Source: Pseudomonadota bacterium (GTDB lineage Bacteria > Pseudomonadota > Alphaproteobacteria > Rhizobiales > Xanthobacteraceae). Taken from it: a DNA stretch of 14,500 nucleotides. Under the pieces are notes generated by a model. The model was not told the origin of the DNA, ran no database searches, and saw nothing but the letters and a program-made list of their open reading frames with translations. Below are positions 13,983-14,500 of this stretch, in pieces. The translations under genes were made by a program, and so were the position numbers. The DNA lies in assembly GCA_023387555.1 (NCBI GenBank), contig JAEWHY010000168.1:1-14500 (forward strand), in the 5' to 3' direction. Within the stretch, counting starts at the first letter, position 1. Every line of letters begins with the position of its first letter.

Positions 13983-14373
13983 GTCCGGCCCGCCTGCGGA
14001 CAAGCCACCGCCCGCGCCGGAACGCCAGACCGCGTTCAAGCTCGGACTGTCGGCGGAAAGCCGTGCTGCCGCCCTGCTGCTGGCGAAGGGTTTCCGGATT
14101 GCAGCGCGGCGCTTCCGCTGTCCGGCCGGCGAGATCGACATCGTGGCGCGGCGCGGTGCGCTTTTGATCTTCGTTGAGGTGAAGGCCCGCGCCGTGCTCG
14201 ACGATGCGGCCTGGTCGGTCACCGAGCGTCAGAAGCGGCGCATCGCGTCGGCGGCCGCGGCCTGGCTTGCCGCCAATCCGCAGGACGCAGGTTGCGACAT
14301 GCGGTTCGATGCGGTGCTGGTGGCGCCCCGGTCGCTGCCGCAACACATTCCGGGGGCGTTCGAGGCGGAGTGA
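13969..14373 (+). CDS. YraN-family (UPF0102) putative nuclease-like protein
   Basis: A 134-residue protein of the UPF0102/YraN family, small cytoplasmic proteins with a PD-(D/E)xK nuclease-type core. The exact function is not settled. Residues that match the core are Glu55 and Asp57 in 'GEIDIVARRG' and Glu70 and Lys72 in 'IFVEVKAR'. The N-terminal 20 residues are rich in Pro, Arg and Lys and are probably disordered. I chose the ATG at 13969 because GAAGGAG lies 7 nt upstream; the upstream ATG at 13951 in the same frame has no such site. It overlaps the end of rsmI by 14 nt. In many relatives gshB (glutathione synthetase) follows; here a convergent chemotaxis gene does. Confidence 0.92.
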   Translation: MPRRKSGPPADKPPPAPERQTAFKLGLSAESRAAALLLAKGFRIAARRFRCPAGEIDIVARRGALLIFVEVKARAVLDDAAWSVTERQKRRIASAAAAWLAANPQDAGCDMRFDAVLVAPRSLPQHIPGAFEAE

Positions 14374-14377
14374 AAAA

Positions 14378-14500
14378 CTACGCCGCCCGCAGCCGCTCGA
14401 AGAACTGATCGATCTGGCTGCGCATGCTCTGCGCCAGCTGTTCGAGCCTGTCGGACACATCGTGCGCCGCCACCGAATGCACGCGGCTGATCTCGGTGGC
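14378..14500 (-). CDS. C-terminal end of a probable methyl-accepting chemotaxis protein (partial)
   Basis: Only the last 40 residues lie in the window; the gene continues beyond the right edge. The fragment is a heptad-rich helix (ISRVHSVAAHDVSDRLEQLA and on) ending in 'DQFFERLRAA' and a TAG at 14378-14380. This type of ending, a coiled coil then an amphipathic '(D/E)xF(L/F)xxhRAA', is typical of the cytoplasmic signalling domain of chemotaxis receptors in Bradyrhizobium-like bacteria. No 'EFK' or hairpin-tip motif can be seen, so the call rests on the end alone. It converges on yraN with 4 nt between stop codons. Confidence 0.6.
   Translation of the reverse strand, partial: ATEISRVHSVAAHDVSDRLEQLAQSMRSQIDQFFERLRAA

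Noticed and set aside
12686..14222. Two long open frames, 493 codons on plus (12686-14167) and 409 codons on minus (12993-14222), covering rsmI and part of yraN.
   Set aside because: They are high-GC shadow frames, Arg-rich and without domains. The rsmI and yraN frames carry complete family motifs.
1..14500. A CRISPR array, tRNA, rRNA, insertion sequence or prophage in the window.
   Set aside because: Apart from the RTX repeats, no direct repeats with unique spacers, no tRNA-like fold, no rRNA core sequence and no transposase, integrase or phage protein was seen in any frame.

Overview
The window is a GC-rich (about 65% by eye), densely packed chromosomal segment of an alphaproteobacterium. 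The closest match in gene content and order is the Bradyrhizobium/Rhodopseudomonas group (Nitrobacteraceae); this is inferred from protein character and gene order, not from a marker gene. Most of it is housekeeping: hrcA-grpE, rph-rdgB, hemW, an LpoA-like lipoprotein divergent from rsmI-yraN. Several accessory genes are set into this frame.

Layout from left to right. 19-666 (-): TRIC/YadS-type membrane protein. 818-1783 (+): secreted protein of unknown function that looks like two copies of one domain. 1786-2257 (-): a hicB-hicA toxin-antitoxin pair. It is preceded by a 39-bp inverted repeat (2306-2344) that lies between it and grpE. 2402-4159 (-): hrcA-grpE, the heat-shock repressor and the DnaK nucleotide-exchange factor. 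4294-5736 (-): an FBT/BT1-family MFS transporter with a stem-loop directly against its Shine-Dalgarno sequence. 5844-7192 (+): rph and rdgB, overlapping by 4 nt. 7202-10312 (-): a 1036-residue RTX protein with a GH64-like (beta-1,3-glucanase/thaumatin-like) N-terminal region and a tandem 128-residue duplication in its calcium-binding part. 10313-10564: the longest gap between genes. 10565-11722 (+): hemW. 11732-12943 (-): LpoA-like lipoprotein with a Tat-like signal. 13077-14373 (+): rsmI and yraN, overlapping by 14 nt. 14378 to the right edge (-): the C-terminal end of a probable methyl-accepting chemotaxis protein.

How the genes fit together. HrcA and GrpE belong to the chaperone stress response. 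RNase PH and RdgB handle tRNA 3' maturation and clean-up of damaged nucleotides. HemW handles heme. The LpoA-like protein, RsmI and YraN recall the E. coli rsmI-lpoA-yraN neighbourhood. The MFS gene (between hrcA and rph) and the RTX gene (between rdgB and hemW) look like accessory insertions. The RTX protein probably leaves the cell by type I secretion, but no secretion genes are in the window.

No rRNA, tRNA, CRISPR array, insertion sequence or phage gene was found. No clearly new multi-gene system is visible. The most interesting items are the RTX-GH64 protein with an apparent Asp-to-Asn change at a likely catalytic site, its exact 128-residue duplication, and the two stem-loops upstream of hicBA and of the MFS transporter.
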